Shown: positions 34,560 through 43,113, counted from the first letter of the stretch. The stretch: DNA of 64,000 bases from Aquisalimonas sp. 2447 (GCF_012044895.1 NZ_CP050695.1:898501-962500); one strand, 5' to 3'. Program-made: numbers and translations. The notes: generated by a model not told the origin, from the sequence alone.

Positions 34560-34772
34560 AAAAGAGAGCTATATGCCTGCAGTCAAAGGGAATTACCAGC
34601 GCACACCACGCCGATTCCGGCATCGTGACCAGCGATTCCGGGACCGTGACCAATGATTCCGGCGCCAGGGCCAAAATCGGTCACGCTCCGGCCGGAATCG
34701 CCGGTCACGATGCGCCGGAAACAGCGGTCACGATCAATCGGAATGAGCGGTCACGATGGGCCGGAATACGCA
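34560..34772. repeat. Multiple terminal repeats at the IS21 right end
   Basis: At least four copies of CGGTCAC..(N2-4)..CCGGAA-type units point toward the end, and two to three more copies lie in the opposite orientation further in (ATTCCGG..(N)..CGTGACC). They occupy the whole istA-to-end gap. The same unit starts the left end (31808-31850). They are the probable IstA binding sites. Confidence 0.75.
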
Positions 34773-34850
34773 CAGGGCAAACATACGCTCCAGCGGCTCG
34801 CCCACTTCCATGTCGATGAGAACGTTGGCGTTACTGATGAGCAGCGGCAT
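34773..34850 (-). pseudogene. N-terminus of a PIN-domain toxin, cut by IS21
   Basis: The minus strand from the ATG at 34850 gives MPLLISNANVLIDMEVGEPL, then ERMFAL, before the IS21 end. This is the first strand of a PIN-domain protein with its catalytic Asp. It starts 10 bases after the stop of the XRE-ImmA gene, as in toxin-antitoxin pairs of this type. The reading frame continues across the element at 31807 once one target copy is removed. The toxin is dead. Confidence 0.8.
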
Positions 34851-34860
34851 CCGTCTCGGT

Positions 34861-35910
34861 CTACGTCAGCGATCGGTTTTGCTGGAATTGACTTGCCGAC
34901 ACGCCGAGAAGCTCTGCAGCTTTGGACTGGCCAATGAACTCCTCCGCCAGGGCGCGATAGACCAGATGCTCGAACAAGAGAGAGTGTTCAGGCTCCACAG
35001 GGTCACCGGGCTCCTCTTTGTGCCAGCCGCGCTTCCGCAGTTCGACAAACGCCTGCTTCTTGCGTCGCCCATCGATAATGCCCGCTTGAGCAGCACGGGA
35101 AAGGCACGCTGCCATACTGATCCCGAACTCGTGCTTGAGTAGATACAACTCGCGCCATTCCAGGGCGGTACGGTGATCCCCAACGCGGTCACGAACCGCT
35201 CGCCGAGGCAGCAGGAATGCGCCGCCCAGCCGGTTGCAGGCGGTCTCCTCGTCAAGGTCTGCAGCGAGGCGGCCGGCCAGCAGCCGATGCCCAAGCTCGC
35301 GCGCCAGCGTCAGACGTTGCCGATCCCCAGGAACACACTTGGAGACAACGAGGACCTGTTGCTCCCCGACCTCTCCGGCTAAACCATCGAAGCGCGTTCC
35401 ATCCGGCACAGTGACAAGGATGACCAGCAGTCCTAGACCCTCAAGCGTGTCGAAGAGGTCCAGGGTGGGCTTCTCGCCAAGGCCCCAATCCTGTCGAACG
35501 CCCTGGGCGATCCCTTCCAGCTGCTCGTAGTCCGTGATCAGGGGAGGAACAGAAGCTGGCACTTCAAACCGTTTGATCGGGAACTCCGGGTACAAGTCCA
35601 GCAACTCCATCCAACGCTCGGCCTGATCCAGCACGTCCGCGGTGATGCGGTCCAGGACTTTCTTGGGAGTCTTGTAGTGCGTGTGGTATTCGACCTCCTC
35701 CAGATCCACTTCGGCCCGCTCCGGTCGAAGCAAGTATTCGGTCCGCACGCCAAGGGCGCGGCTCAGCTTGATGAGCTGCTCGGACGAGGGGGTAAGCGTC
35801 CCGTGCTCGAACTTGTTGAGGGTGGTAAGGCTGAGCCCCGTCTGTTCGGCGAGGGCACGGAGTGACATGCCGGCTGCCTTGCGAGCCCGCGAGATGCGGA
35901 TGGCGACCAT
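34861..35910 (-). CDS. XRE-family regulator with ImmA/IrrE peptidase-like domain
   Basis: A 349-residue protein with an N-terminal XRE HTH (AGMSLRALAEQTGLSLTTLN, residues 13-32) and an ImmA/IrrE-type domain. The zinc-peptidase motif, usually HExxH, reads RELGH here (in TLARELGHRLL, about residue 200): the first His ligand is replaced by Arg, so peptidase activity is doubtful. A C-terminal HTH-like segment, IGQSKAAELLGVSASQFQQN, closes the protein. It precedes the remnant of a PIN gene, so it probably was the regulator or antitoxin of a PIN toxin that IS21 destroyed. The following 35911-36161 stretch contains nothing recognisable. Confidence 0.87.
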   Translation of the reverse strand: MVAIRISRARKAAGMSLRALAEQTGLSLTTLNKFEHGTLTPSSEQLIKLSRALGVRTEYLLRPERAEVDLEEVEYHTHYKTPKKVLDRITADVLDQAERWMELLDLYPEFPIKRFEVPASVPPLITDYEQLEGIAQGVRQDWGLGEKPTLDLFDTLEGLGLLVILVTVPDGTRFDGLAGEVGEQQVLVVSKCVPGDRQRLTLARELGHRLLAGRLAADLDEETACNRLGGAFLLPRRAVRDRVGDHRTALEWRELYLLKHEFGISMAACLSRAAQAGIIDGRRKKQAFVELRKRGWHKEEPGDPVEPEHSLLFEHLVYRALAEEFIGQSKAAELLGVSASQFQQNRSLT

Positions 35911-36161
35911 GGAGATGCTCCTGAAGTTTAAGATGATCTTATTCTTCTACTGAAAGAAAACTAGATGGCCGCCGTTGAACAGAGCGTAGTGGCTGCACAG
36001 CGGGATCTCTCGTCTCGCGGGAGAGGCAGGCCGATATCTGCCGGAAGCAAAGGTAGAAGAGTTCCGTCATGCCCGAGACACGCCGACCACAGTCCTTCTC
36101 GGGAAGCCTGGGCCGAACCGTACCGGTGTCGCCAAAGGGCGGGTGGCTGCCCTTGCCGTTG

Positions 36162-36884
36162 TCAGTCGCTGGTTAGTGACTGAAGTTCGGGAGCCAGAGG
36201 TGACCGGATCGTGCCGTCCAGTACCTCCTGGGGAGGCCAGCCTAATGCCCGGGCTACTTCAGCTGCCTTCTCCGCTTTACTACGCACGCTGGCCCGGGTC
36301 AGGCCCCGGAATCGCCAGGCGGCCGGAATGTGGAAGACACTGCGCACGAGGTGACCGCCCTTGTGCAGGTCGCGCTCGGCTGAGGCTTTCGTGATCAGTC
36401 CCACATGGCGAGCCGTCAGCAGGGCGCGAGCGTAGTTGTCGAATTCGCCGACCAGGTAGGCGCCCATGTAGCCGTAGGGGGTCGAGAAGTCGAGAGGGAT
36501 CTGGATCGGCTCCAGGCTCTCTGCGACGTCGATCTCGACGTTCGGCATTACCTCCAGACGCGCCTCCGCCTGCTGTCGCAGGACGGCAAGAGTCTCCCGG
36601 TTTTCGTTGATGGCGTGGTAGGCCCGTAGCAGCAGCCAGTCCGCCCAGGGGTCATCCCTTTCTGCGGCGCGCCAGGCCCAGCGCATGAGTGTGGCGAACC
36701 GCGCGAGGCCGATGATCTCGGGCTTGCCTTCGCCTTCCCGACGGGTGCGGCCACGCATCACGCGTTGCGCCTGGCGGGTTTGTATGGTCATCCGAGCGCG
36801 CCCGCGCAGGCCACCGGGTTGTTCTTGGGCTGCGGACCAGGTCGCAATCACGTTGTCGGACTTCTCGGCTTGGGCCTCAGTCAT
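36162..36884 (-). CDS. ICE protein of the PFL_4669/TIGR03761 family
   Basis: A 240-residue protein of the integrating-conjugative-element family PFL_4669, found beside STY4528-type replication genes in SPI-7/PFGI-1-like ICEs. Typical stretches are IGLARFATLMRWAWRAAERD and DFSTPYGYMGAYLVGEFDNY. Function unknown. The ATG at 36884, preceded by GGAGG, overlaps the end of the bPH pseudogene by four bases. After this gene the usual ICE order (single-strand binding protein, topoisomerase III, pilus genes) is missing, so the element is cut here. Confidence 0.85.
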   Translation of the reverse strand: MTEAQAEKSDNVIATWSAAQEQPGGLRGRARMTIQTRQAQRVMRGRTRREGEGKPEIIGLARFATLMRWAWRAAERDDPWADWLLLRAYHAINENRETLAVLRQQAEARLEVMPNVEIDVAESLEPIQIPLDFSTPYGYMGAYLVGEFDNYARALLTARHVGLITKASAERDLHKGGHLVRSVFHIPAAWRFRGLTRASVRSKAEKAAEVARALGWPPQEVLDGTIRSPLAPELQSLTSD

Positions 36885-37616
36885 GGCCGCCTCCTCCACG
36901 GGTTTGCCCGTTCGATGCGTTCCTGGATGGTTGCCTTTACGCTGGTTGGTTGGCGGATGCCCGCGAGCCGGACCTCGCCAGTCTCTCCGCCGCCGGCGGA
37001 CGAGACTGCAACGGTTCCTATCCCGAGAACGCGCTCCAGCAGGCCCTGCGTCCAGGGTGGGAATTCGGGCATTGCGGTAATACATCTGGCGCACTCGGCG
37101 GGCGAGGATGCCCTCCTGAACGCAGATGGCCTCCGCGCCGAGCTCGTAGCGGTAGTAGAAAATCGCGACAATCAAGCGAACGGACGCGATGGCCAGGATC
37201 AGCGCCGCTACCGTGGCCAGGGCGACCTGTGCGGCGCTCATGGCGCCGGCGATCGGCACCGTCACCGGTTGGGCGGCCGTCGCGCCCAAAGCCGCGGGAA
37301 GCCCGACGAGTGTGTCGACCAGTGCCGGTGTGGCGAACAACAGAGCGAGGCCCGTGAGCCACCAGGTAAGCAAACCCACGTGGCCGCGCACGGCTGGCCG
37401 CAGGACAATCGGCGACCCCTCGTCTGTCTCACAGTGGGTGGCCACTCCGGCGGTGCCGGCGGTGGTATCGGTACCGCGCCGTCTGACAACGTAACCGTCG
37501 GTCTCCTGCATGGCCTCGAAGGTATGACCGGTGTATTGGCCGAGTGCATCACGAACCGCCTCGGCCTGGTCGAGCGTGGGGTACGGGGTTCCATTGCGTT
37601 GTCGGATCGCTGTCAT
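36881..37616 (-). pseudogene. Bacterial PH-domain membrane protein with a frameshift
   Basis: From the ATG at 37616 (after AACGGAGG) the frame encodes a soluble N-terminus, two membrane segments (residues about 72-92 and 110-135) and the start of a YdbT-like bPH domain, YYRYELGAEAICVQEGILAR. At about 37044-37046 (a run of three C on plus) the frame breaks. The domain then resumes in the next frame with GLLERVLGIGTVAVSSAGGG and RLAGIRQPTSVKATIQERI. Removing one base would restore a complete protein of about 244 residues. It could be a real mutation or a homopolymer sequencing error. Confidence 0.75.
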
Positions 37617-37731
37617 GACTGACCTCCGTTCATCTCCTTCAGACTGCTGGCGCCGGACGAGTGTCGAGCCGGGAAAGGTTTCCCGGGGGCGCCGCACTTT
37701 CCTCGTCTACCGACATTACTTCCATCGCGGT

Positions 37732-39129
37732 TCACGATTGCCCTCCGGTACTCGCTGGGTCATCCCGTTCGAGCTGTGCGCCCAACTCCGGCGGGATAGG
37801 CTTGCCGGCGGCCTGGAGCAGTTGCGCGAGTTCCTCGGCGCCGCGTCGGCGGCTGAGCCGATCCTGTTCATTCACAGGCTGGCTCCGCCTGGCTGGGGGC
37901 GGGGGAGATTCCGGGCCTGTGCTCGGCGGCGAAGCAGACCGACGTTGCTGCGAGTAAGTGGGAACGAATGTGCCGCTGCGGGCCGCTCGTGCGAGTTTCG
38001 ACAGGTAGCGGATGGGGTTGCGAATCGGAGCGCGCTCTCTGTCCTCCAGGCATCCGGCAAGCTCATCGAGAACCTGCTGGGCCATTCCTGGCTCGAGCTC
38101 ACCGAGGCAGAGGTGGGCCAGTTCACGCTGATCCTTGGTGAGTTGCCGCGGGTACTCCAGGGGCGCCTGTGGTTCCTCGGCAGTGCCACTCCCCCCAGAC
38201 CCCCCTGTAGTTGTTGTGTTGTTACTACTACTACTACCACTACTACCCGTGCGCGCGCGTGAGCGGTTAAGTTGCTTAACATGGGTGGAAGTTGTTGATT
38301 TTTCGGGGCTGTCATCCGGGTTAAGTTGCTTAACCCGGTGCTCGTTGCCCGAGTTAAGCTCGTTAACCCGGGTGTCCGGGTTAATCTGGTGAACCTGGGT
38401 GCGAGTCGTTTCGGCCTTTCCTGCAGCCTCATTCCGGTTCGGTTCGCGTGGTCCGTGGTGTGCACGGAGTGCGTCGCCGAAGGCGCCGGTCGCGAAAGCG
38501 TCCGAGTTCGCCTGGTGGGCGGAGAGCCGGAGTTCGAATCGGGTCGTGATGTCCTGCGCCTCCACGGGTTCAGTGCCGTCCATCAGACCGGCCTGGATGG
38601 TGGCGAGGACTGCTTCGGCAACCATCCGCACGCGGGAGTGATAGTGGTTGCACATCTCCCGGACGAAGCCCACGTACCCCTCGTCGAGTTCCATGGCCTC
38701 GGCGAGGCAGACCGGTTCGTCGTGGAGCGCGTAGATGTTGCCGCGATACCGTCCCTTCTCGTCGCGTACCTGGCGGCATAGCGAGATCCAGCGCGTGACA
38801 CGGAGCAGGGCGATGGAAGCGGCGATGGTTGGCTTGCTGCCGACGCCGGCGGCAGCGAAGTCGTCGTACGACGGGAAGGCAGCCGGTGTCCGTGGGTCGC
38901 TGTGTGCCTTGATGACCATCCAGGCGATCTTGTCCCTGGCCTCAAGGGCCGGGTCGTACAGCAGGCGTCGGGGATGTGTGTCCTGCCAGTTGCCGGCATA
39001 GAGGACGGCGCCGCCTTCGCTGACGGCTGTCTCCGCAGAGGTCGGTATCTCGCACAGCTGACGCGCCGCTTCGGCCATTGCTCCCTGAAAGTTCGTGCCA
39101 CGGGCGGAGGAGGGTGATTCGCTCATCAT
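37732..39129 (-). CDS. STY4528-family ICE/pathogenicity-island replication protein
   Basis: A 465-residue protein in the position of STY4528, the putative replication gene of SPI-7-type islands. The N-terminal half has an HTH-like region (GVGSKPTIAASIALLRVTRW) and RDEKGRYRGNIYALHDEPVC, typical of the family. The centre contains spaced Val-x-x-Leu-Asn units followed by a Ser/Asn/Thr/Gly tract, and the DNA there is an array of palindromes (38266-38394). The C-terminal half is helical with a basic tail. It starts after AGGAGG, four bases from the DUF2857 stop. Confidence 0.82.
   Translation of the reverse strand: MMSESPSSARGTNFQGAMAEAARQLCEIPTSAETAVSEGGAVLYAGNWQDTHPRRLLYDPALEARDKIAWMVIKAHSDPRTPAAFPSYDDFAAAGVGSKPTIAASIALLRVTRWISLCRQVRDEKGRYRGNIYALHDEPVCLAEAMELDEGYVGFVREMCNHYHSRVRMVAEAVLATIQAGLMDGTEPVEAQDITTRFELRLSAHQANSDAFATGAFGDALRAHHGPREPNRNEAAGKAETTRTQVHQINPDTRVNELNSGNEHRVKQLNPDDSPEKSTTSTHVKQLNRSRARTGSSGSSSSNNTTTTGGSGGSGTAEEPQAPLEYPRQLTKDQRELAHLCLGELEPGMAQQVLDELAGCLEDRERAPIRNPIRYLSKLARAARSGTFVPTYSQQRRSASPPSTGPESPPPPARRSQPVNEQDRLSRRRGAEELAQLLQAAGKPIPPELGAQLERDDPASTGGQS
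38266..38394. repeat. Palindrome array inside the STY4528 gene
   Basis: Four copies of a 15-base unit based on GTTAAGTTGCTTAAC lie at 38266-38280, 38320-38334, 38353-38367 and 38380-38394. The second copy extends to a perfect 23-bp palindrome with arms CCGGGTTAAG. Copies 1 and 2 are identical; 3 and 4 are diverged. Spacings are 54, 33 and 27 bases, all multiples of three. The encoded protein repeats VKQLN/VNELN-type units. They could be iteron-like replication or regulatory sites. Confidence 0.75.
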
Positions 39130-39132
39130 GAC

Positions 39133-39732
39133 CTACTCCTCCTGCGCCGCGTGGTGTGTGACCAGGGGGACCACGTCCGGCGGTCCGGCACCATTGCCGC
39201 TTGCCGCCTGGATGGCCCGGCTTTCCTGGACGAGGCGCCAGACCGCCTGGGCCGAGACGTCGCAGTCGCGCGCGACCCGGAGATGGCGCTCGGGCTCATC
39301 CAGATCCGCGTGCGCCTGCCACAGCCGCCAGATACGGTCCTCTTTGGTGGGCGGCAGCCGTGGTGGCCGCCCCTGGGGACGTTGAACGCCGAGCATCCGT
39401 CGACGGCGGCACACTTCGCCCGGGGTAAGGCCGCACAGGGCATGCAGCATTTCGGTGCCGGCGCCCTGGCGAATCAGGTCGTCCTGGGTGCACTCGGTGC
39501 GGGCTTCGTCCCGGGCATGAGTGAGTGCGTGGTTCAGACAGCGGTGATCCACGGCCACGTCCAGGAAGTGCGTACCCATACGCGCGAGATGGTGAAGCTC
39601 GCCGACGGTCATCTGCTCCATGGCCCGGATCTCGTCGGGCTCGAAACCAAGGTCGGAGACGGCGTTGAGATCTCCGGTTTTCAGTTTGTCCACGGCGAAG
39701 CGAATCACTTGGTAAGCCAGTTCCGTGCTCAT
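39133..39732 (-). CDS. DUF2857 ICE regulatory protein
   Basis: A 199-residue DUF2857 protein, usually found between parB and STY4528 in ICEs of this family. The N-terminus AYQVIRFAVDKLKTGDLNAV and the later GLTPGEVCRRRRMLGVQRPQ-GRPPRLP stretch fit. Remote relatives of the flagellar regulator FlhC type have been proposed for the family; function is not proven. The ATG at 39732 overlaps the parB stop by four bases, so the par and replication genes form one transcription unit. Confidence 0.82.
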   Translation of the reverse strand: MSTELAYQVIRFAVDKLKTGDLNAVSDLGFEPDEIRAMEQMTVGELHHLARMGTHFLDVAVDHRCLNHALTHARDEARTECTQDDLIRQGAGTEMLHALCGLTPGEVCRRRRMLGVQRPQGRPPRLPPTKEDRIWRLWQAHADLDEPERHLRVARDCDVSAQAVWRLVQESRAIQAASGNGAGPPDVVPLVTHHAAQEE

Positions 39733-41360
39733 GTCCGATCCCTCCAGATGTCCATGCCCTGCCGCTGGGCGCTCCGTGCGATTTGGCGGCAGATGCGCAT
39801 GAGGGTCATCAGGTCGTCGAAGTCCGTGTCGGGGGTCTCCGGGTGCGAGAAGAACTCCGTGGCCGCCGTGGTGAGGTACGGGTAACCGACGCGATAGTGG
39901 ACGGCACGGTGGTTGTTCTCTTGCAGCATCCGGCCCAGCTCGAACCGCTCCGGGAAACTCCCGCGGGCCTTGCTGTCGTCCATGGCCTCGGACCACACGA
40001 CCAGCAGCCACCACACCCAGCCGCGGCGTGCCCCCTGGGGATCCTGCGGCTCCCGGAGCACGTCCTCCGGGGGCGGCAGATCCATGAGGAACCCCATGCC
40101 GCGGTCCCAGGAGTTCATGTAGATGTCCAGCCGGTATCGGCGGGCGACGCGTTCGGCCACCGCACGGGCGCGCTTGCGTAGTTCGCCGACGTCCGTGCCG
40201 GTTCCCGAGTCTTCGTGTTCGACAGGTGTCGGTTCTGGCTCGCTAGTGGATTCCGACAGTGCGGGGCCGGAAGGTGTGGGCGCCGTATGCGGCGTTTCCG
40301 TGTTTTCATGAACTGGAGGTGGTTCATTGTCGGAATCCGGTGATGCTGCGGACTTGTCGCCCGTGGATACCGGGGACTGAGTGGTAGCGTCGTTCTGGGA
40401 AGCACCTGATGAAACAGCTTCTGTTTCGGGGCCCGAAGCCTTTGGCGGCCGCGAGTCACCAGTAGGCGGGACGTCGCGACTGTTGTCCGCCCGCGTCCGC
40501 TGGAGACGCGTCTCAAACTCCATGCGAACCCGCCTCAACGGAAGGTCCAGGGCAGTGGCCAGTTCCCGCTCCAGTTCTTCGCGACCAATGCTCACGTCCC
40601 AGTCCGGGCCGTCGGTCGCCTGCAGGGCCTGGGTCCAGAGCGGCTCCAGGAGCTCCTCGTCGTAACCGTGCTCTGTCCAGAGTTCAGAGGTGACCTGGTG
40701 CAGTCGGCGAAGTTCTTCGACCGCCGGCCCTCCAAGCCCAGCCCCTAGCGCCTCAGGGATCGCCGGGAGGAGTTGGGTCGCGGCGTATTCGAATCGGGAG
40801 AGCAGGCGGCGGGAGACCGTGTAGCCCACTTGCTCCAGCCGCCGCTGGAACTCGGAGCGATTCAGGCGTTCGCCCGCCTCACGCTCGAACTCCGCCCGCA
40901 GTTCTTCCAGGCCCACGGCCTTGTCGATCAGGGTCATTTCCCCGCGCAGCTCGTTCTCGACAAGGTGGCCGACGAGAACTTGGGCATCGTCCTGCCAGGG
41001 ATGATAAAGGCAGTGGATGCGGCGGAAGGCCTCATCCCCCGTTTCTTCGTGGAGTTTTTGAAGGATTTTCAGGCGCGTGTTCCCGCCGGCGCGAATCATG
41101 TAGAGCTCATCACCCGGCCTCCGCGTGATTTCGAGCGCGTTGTTGAGGCCGCGCTGAGCCCGTATTGACGCCTTGATCTCCGAGTAGCGGGGGTTCAGTT
41201 TCCTTCGCGGGTTTCGGTCGTACGGTTTCACCTGGTCGATATCGAGGACCATCTGCGTGACGGTGACCGGCTCACCGGGGGCAAGTTCGCGGGCGGATTG
41301 CCCGAAATGCCCCTGGTAGAGGGTCTGTCGCAGCTTGCCGCGGTCGATTTCCTTAGCCAT
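39729..41360 (-). CDS. parB: ICE-type ParB protein
   Basis: A 543-residue ParB of the PFGI-1 ICE type. The ParB/Srx nuclease-like fold is at the front (PYDRNPRRKLNPRYSEIKAS, RAGGNTRLKILQKLHEETGD with the GGNTR box), followed by an HTH region. A long acidic, Pro/Ser-rich linker then leads to a C-terminal ICE-specific domain. The protein partitions or stabilises the excised element with ParA. The start MAKEIDRG at 41360 overlaps the parA stop by eight bases. Confidence 0.9.
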   Translation of the reverse strand: MAKEIDRGKLRQTLYQGHFGQSARELAPGEPVTVTQMVLDIDQVKPYDRNPRRKLNPRYSEIKASIRAQRGLNNALEITRRPGDELYMIRAGGNTRLKILQKLHEETGDEAFRRIHCLYHPWQDDAQVLVGHLVENELRGEMTLIDKAVGLEELRAEFEREAGERLNRSEFQRRLEQVGYTVSRRLLSRFEYAATQLLPAIPEALGAGLGGPAVEELRRLHQVTSELWTEHGYDEELLEPLWTQALQATDGPDWDVSIGREELERELATALDLPLRRVRMEFETRLQRTRADNSRDVPPTGDSRPPKASGPETEAVSSGASQNDATTQSPVSTGDKSAASPDSDNEPPPVHENTETPHTAPTPSGPALSESTSEPEPTPVEHEDSGTGTDVGELRKRARAVAERVARRYRLDIYMNSWDRGMGFLMDLPPPEDVLREPQDPQGARRGWVWWLLVVWSEAMDDSKARGSFPERFELGRMLQENNHRAVHYRVGYPYLTTAATEFFSHPETPDTDFDDLMTLMRICRQIARSAQRQGMDIWRDRT

Positions 41361-42195
41361 GGCTCTCGACCTCCCTGTCATCATCGACCAGATGGGGGAG
41401 GCACTCGGCGGCGAGCGCACGCATGGTCTCGGCCGCTGCGGGTGTCGGACCGGAGCGTCGCGTCTCCCAGCGATGCACGGGGATCTGATGGGTAGCCGCT
41501 TCCCGGTACGCCACCGTGGCGGGTACCGCTGTATCCAGAACGGTGATCTGCCCCCGGCTCGGGCCGTAGGATTCTCGACGCAGTTCGTCGGCGATGACCC
41601 GAGCGTCGGCCGTCCGGTCCATCCGGTAGAGCATGCCGCGGAGCGGGCCGATGGGCGCGCCGAGGGCGGCCATCGGCCGCAGTCGTTCCAGCATGGTCAC
41701 CGTGCCGCGCGCGAACTCCCGAGCTGACAGGATCTCCGGTGGAATCGGTGAGAGCAGGAGGTCGGCGGCGAGAACAGCCGCATCCTGGAGTGGGCCGACT
41801 GCGCCCTGGGTATCGATCAGGATGGCGTCATAGATCTCGTCGTAATCCGAGAGGATATGCCGGAGCCGCACGCGACCATCCGGTGTATGCAGAATCCAGT
41901 TCTGGAGTGCGCCGTCGGGGTCGTTGGAGAGCACGACGTCCAGCGTGCCTCGGCCTTCGGCCTCAAGCGCCGTGGTGCTCACCGTGGAGCCGGTTTCGCC
42001 GGCCGTGATGAGTTCCGTGAGCCCGTAATCGGATTGTTGCGCCAGCGGGAAGTAGCTGGACAGCGTTGGTTGGATATCGGCGTCGATCAGAAGCACCCGG
42101 TAGCCCAGGTCCGCGATGTACGCGCCGAGGTTGGCCGTGACGGTCGTCTTCCCGACGCCGCCCTTGGTCGAAGTGACGGTCAGCTTGATTGCCAT
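41353..42195 (-). CDS. parA: ICE-type ParA ATPase
   Basis: A 280-residue ParA. The deviant Walker A KGGVGKTT is at residues 11-18, and Walker B and sensor regions appear in VLLIDADIQPTLSSYF and DAILIDTQGAVGPLQDA. It works with ParB to maintain the excised element and is the first gene of a par-replication operon running toward the element interior. Its start lies about 90 bases from the tRNA-derived att site. An inverted repeat GAGCTAG/CTAGCTC at 42213-42233 between them may be an operator. Confidence 0.93.
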   Translation of the reverse strand: MAIKLTVTSTKGGVGKTTVTANLGAYIADLGYRVLLIDADIQPTLSSYFPLAQQSDYGLTELITAGETGSTVSTTALEAEGRGTLDVVLSNDPDGALQNWILHTPDGRVRLRHILSDYDEIYDAILIDTQGAVGPLQDAAVLAADLLLSPIPPEILSAREFARGTVTMLERLRPMAALGAPIGPLRGMLYRMDRTADARVIADELRRESYGPSRGQITVLDTAVPATVAYREAATHQIPVHRWETRRSGPTPAAAETMRALAAECLPHLVDDDREVESHG

Positions 42196-42286
42196 ATCAG
42201 CCTCCACAGAGCTAGTTGCTTGCCTAGCTCCGGGGAGGAGATACCGTGGTTTCTCGTTACGAGAATTCGTAAGCTATTGATTTAGC

Positions 42287-42331
42287 TTCGTAATCAGTAG
42301 GTCGGCGGTTCGATTCCGTCCACCGGCACCA
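42287..42331 (+). other. att: attachment site: 3' half of tRNA-Thr(CGT)
   Basis: The segment contains an anticodon loop TTCGTAA (anticodon CGT, threonine), the 3' anticodon strand, a variable loop, a TPsiC arm around GGTTCGATTCC, and the acceptor strand CACCGGC followed by ACCA. The 5' half of the tRNA is absent. This is the usual footprint of an ICE that integrates into the 3' end of a tRNA gene; the ParA side carries the partial copy. The complete tRNA should be at the other end, outside this window or lost. Confidence 0.85.
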
Positions 42332-42373
42332 TAAAATCAACAATATAGGTCGGGCACTGCCATCCACGAACGT

Positions 42374-42538
42374 CTACGGGGCTCTAGCCGAAAAGACTCG
42401 GCATGGGAGCCTGGCCTTCCCGGCGAAGTGGTAGAGAATGAGCCTGGCGGCCCCCAGATCGGCCCTTGGGGCGGCTCGGTGGAGGGCTTCTTCGCCGTTG
42501 GCCAACGGTCCGTCTGCTTCTGCGTACTGCCCCGACAT
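42374..42538 (-). pseudogene. Possible ankyrin-like remnant
   Basis: A 54-codon open frame on the minus strand contains GEEALHRAAPRADLGAARLI, which resembles one ankyrin repeat, and then ends at 42374. It has no ribosome site and no upstream partner. It could be a scrap of a chromosomal gene next to the ICE end, or chance. Confidence 0.25.
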
Positions 42539-42603
42539 TAAAAGCGTTTTGCTATTGGGACTGTCGGTCCAAATGTGGATACCCGGAGATTGGGCCGTGC
42601 AGG

Positions 42604-43113
42604 TTACGTCCCCGAGGGCGGACAGGCGTCGATCCCGTACAGAACCAGCGCAAATGGCCCGGCCTGCTTGCCGGAGATGAACAGACTGAGCGACGCGATA
42701 CGTGCAGGATCCAGCGCCGGGGCGTCGGGCAGAGTGCGGCCCCGGAAGGATGGAACGAACCCGGCGAACGGCAGCATGATCGGCTCCCGGCAATCGGCCG
42801 TGGTCGCAAACGCGTGCTGATACACCGGGGCGTTGCGGTCCCACGTCATGCGCAGGCCCAGCTTGTACTCCTTGCCGTCGCCGCGGACGTCCAGCACCAC
42901 GCCGTCGTGGCCCGACAGATCCAGGGTGGGAACGTCGCATTTGACCGAGGCAAAGCCGCCGCCATTCGCCAGGCTGACCTCACCCCGGAAGACACTGCTC
43001 TCGGCGTCCAGCGGCTCCACGGCCCCGGTGGACTGGCCCCCCATGACCGGGTCGCCCACGGACACCCATTGGGCGGGCCCCGCCTGCAGACCGAAGCGTG
43101 CAACTGCGACCAT
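42604..43113 (-). CDS. CIA30-family protein
   Basis: A 169-residue beta-sandwich protein of the CIA30 (NDUFAF1-like) family, with DPVMGGQSTGAVEPLDAES near the N-terminus, VVLDVRGDGKEYKLGLRMTW in the centre and SLSLFISGKQAGPFALVL at the end. In mitochondria CIA30 helps assemble complex I; bacterial members have unknown roles and the fold resembles carbohydrate-binding modules. AGGAGG precedes the ATG at 43113. It is transcribed divergently from the HDAC-like gene. Confidence 0.85.
   Translation of the reverse strand: MVAVARFGLQAGPAQWVSVGDPVMGGQSTGAVEPLDAESSVFRGEVSLANGGGFASVKCDVPTLDLSGHDGVVLDVRGDGKEYKLGLRMTWDRNAPVYQHAFATTADCREPIMLPFAGFVPSFRGRTLPDAPALDPARIASLSLFISGKQAGPFALVLYGIDACPPSGT

Larger units (their letters stand above)
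31808..34772 (-). mobile_element. Complete IS21-family element with 5-bp target duplication
   Basis: The ends are TGCGTATTCCGG at 31808 and CCGGAATACGCA ending at 34772. Multiple internal copies of CGTGACCG and ATTCCG units follow each end, as usual for IS21. The target duplication CAGGG is exact (31803-31807 and 34773-34777). The element is 2965 bp and carries istA, istB and a third small gene. It splits a PIN-domain toxin gene. Confidence 0.92.

Noticed and set aside
32985-34628. 547-codon plus-strand frame
   Set aside because: It is antisense to istA, with no domain and atypical composition; a GC-rich shadow.
42287-42331. A working tRNA-Thr gene
   Set aside because: The 5' half (acceptor strand, D arm and the 5' anticodon strand) is missing; only the 3' half is present.
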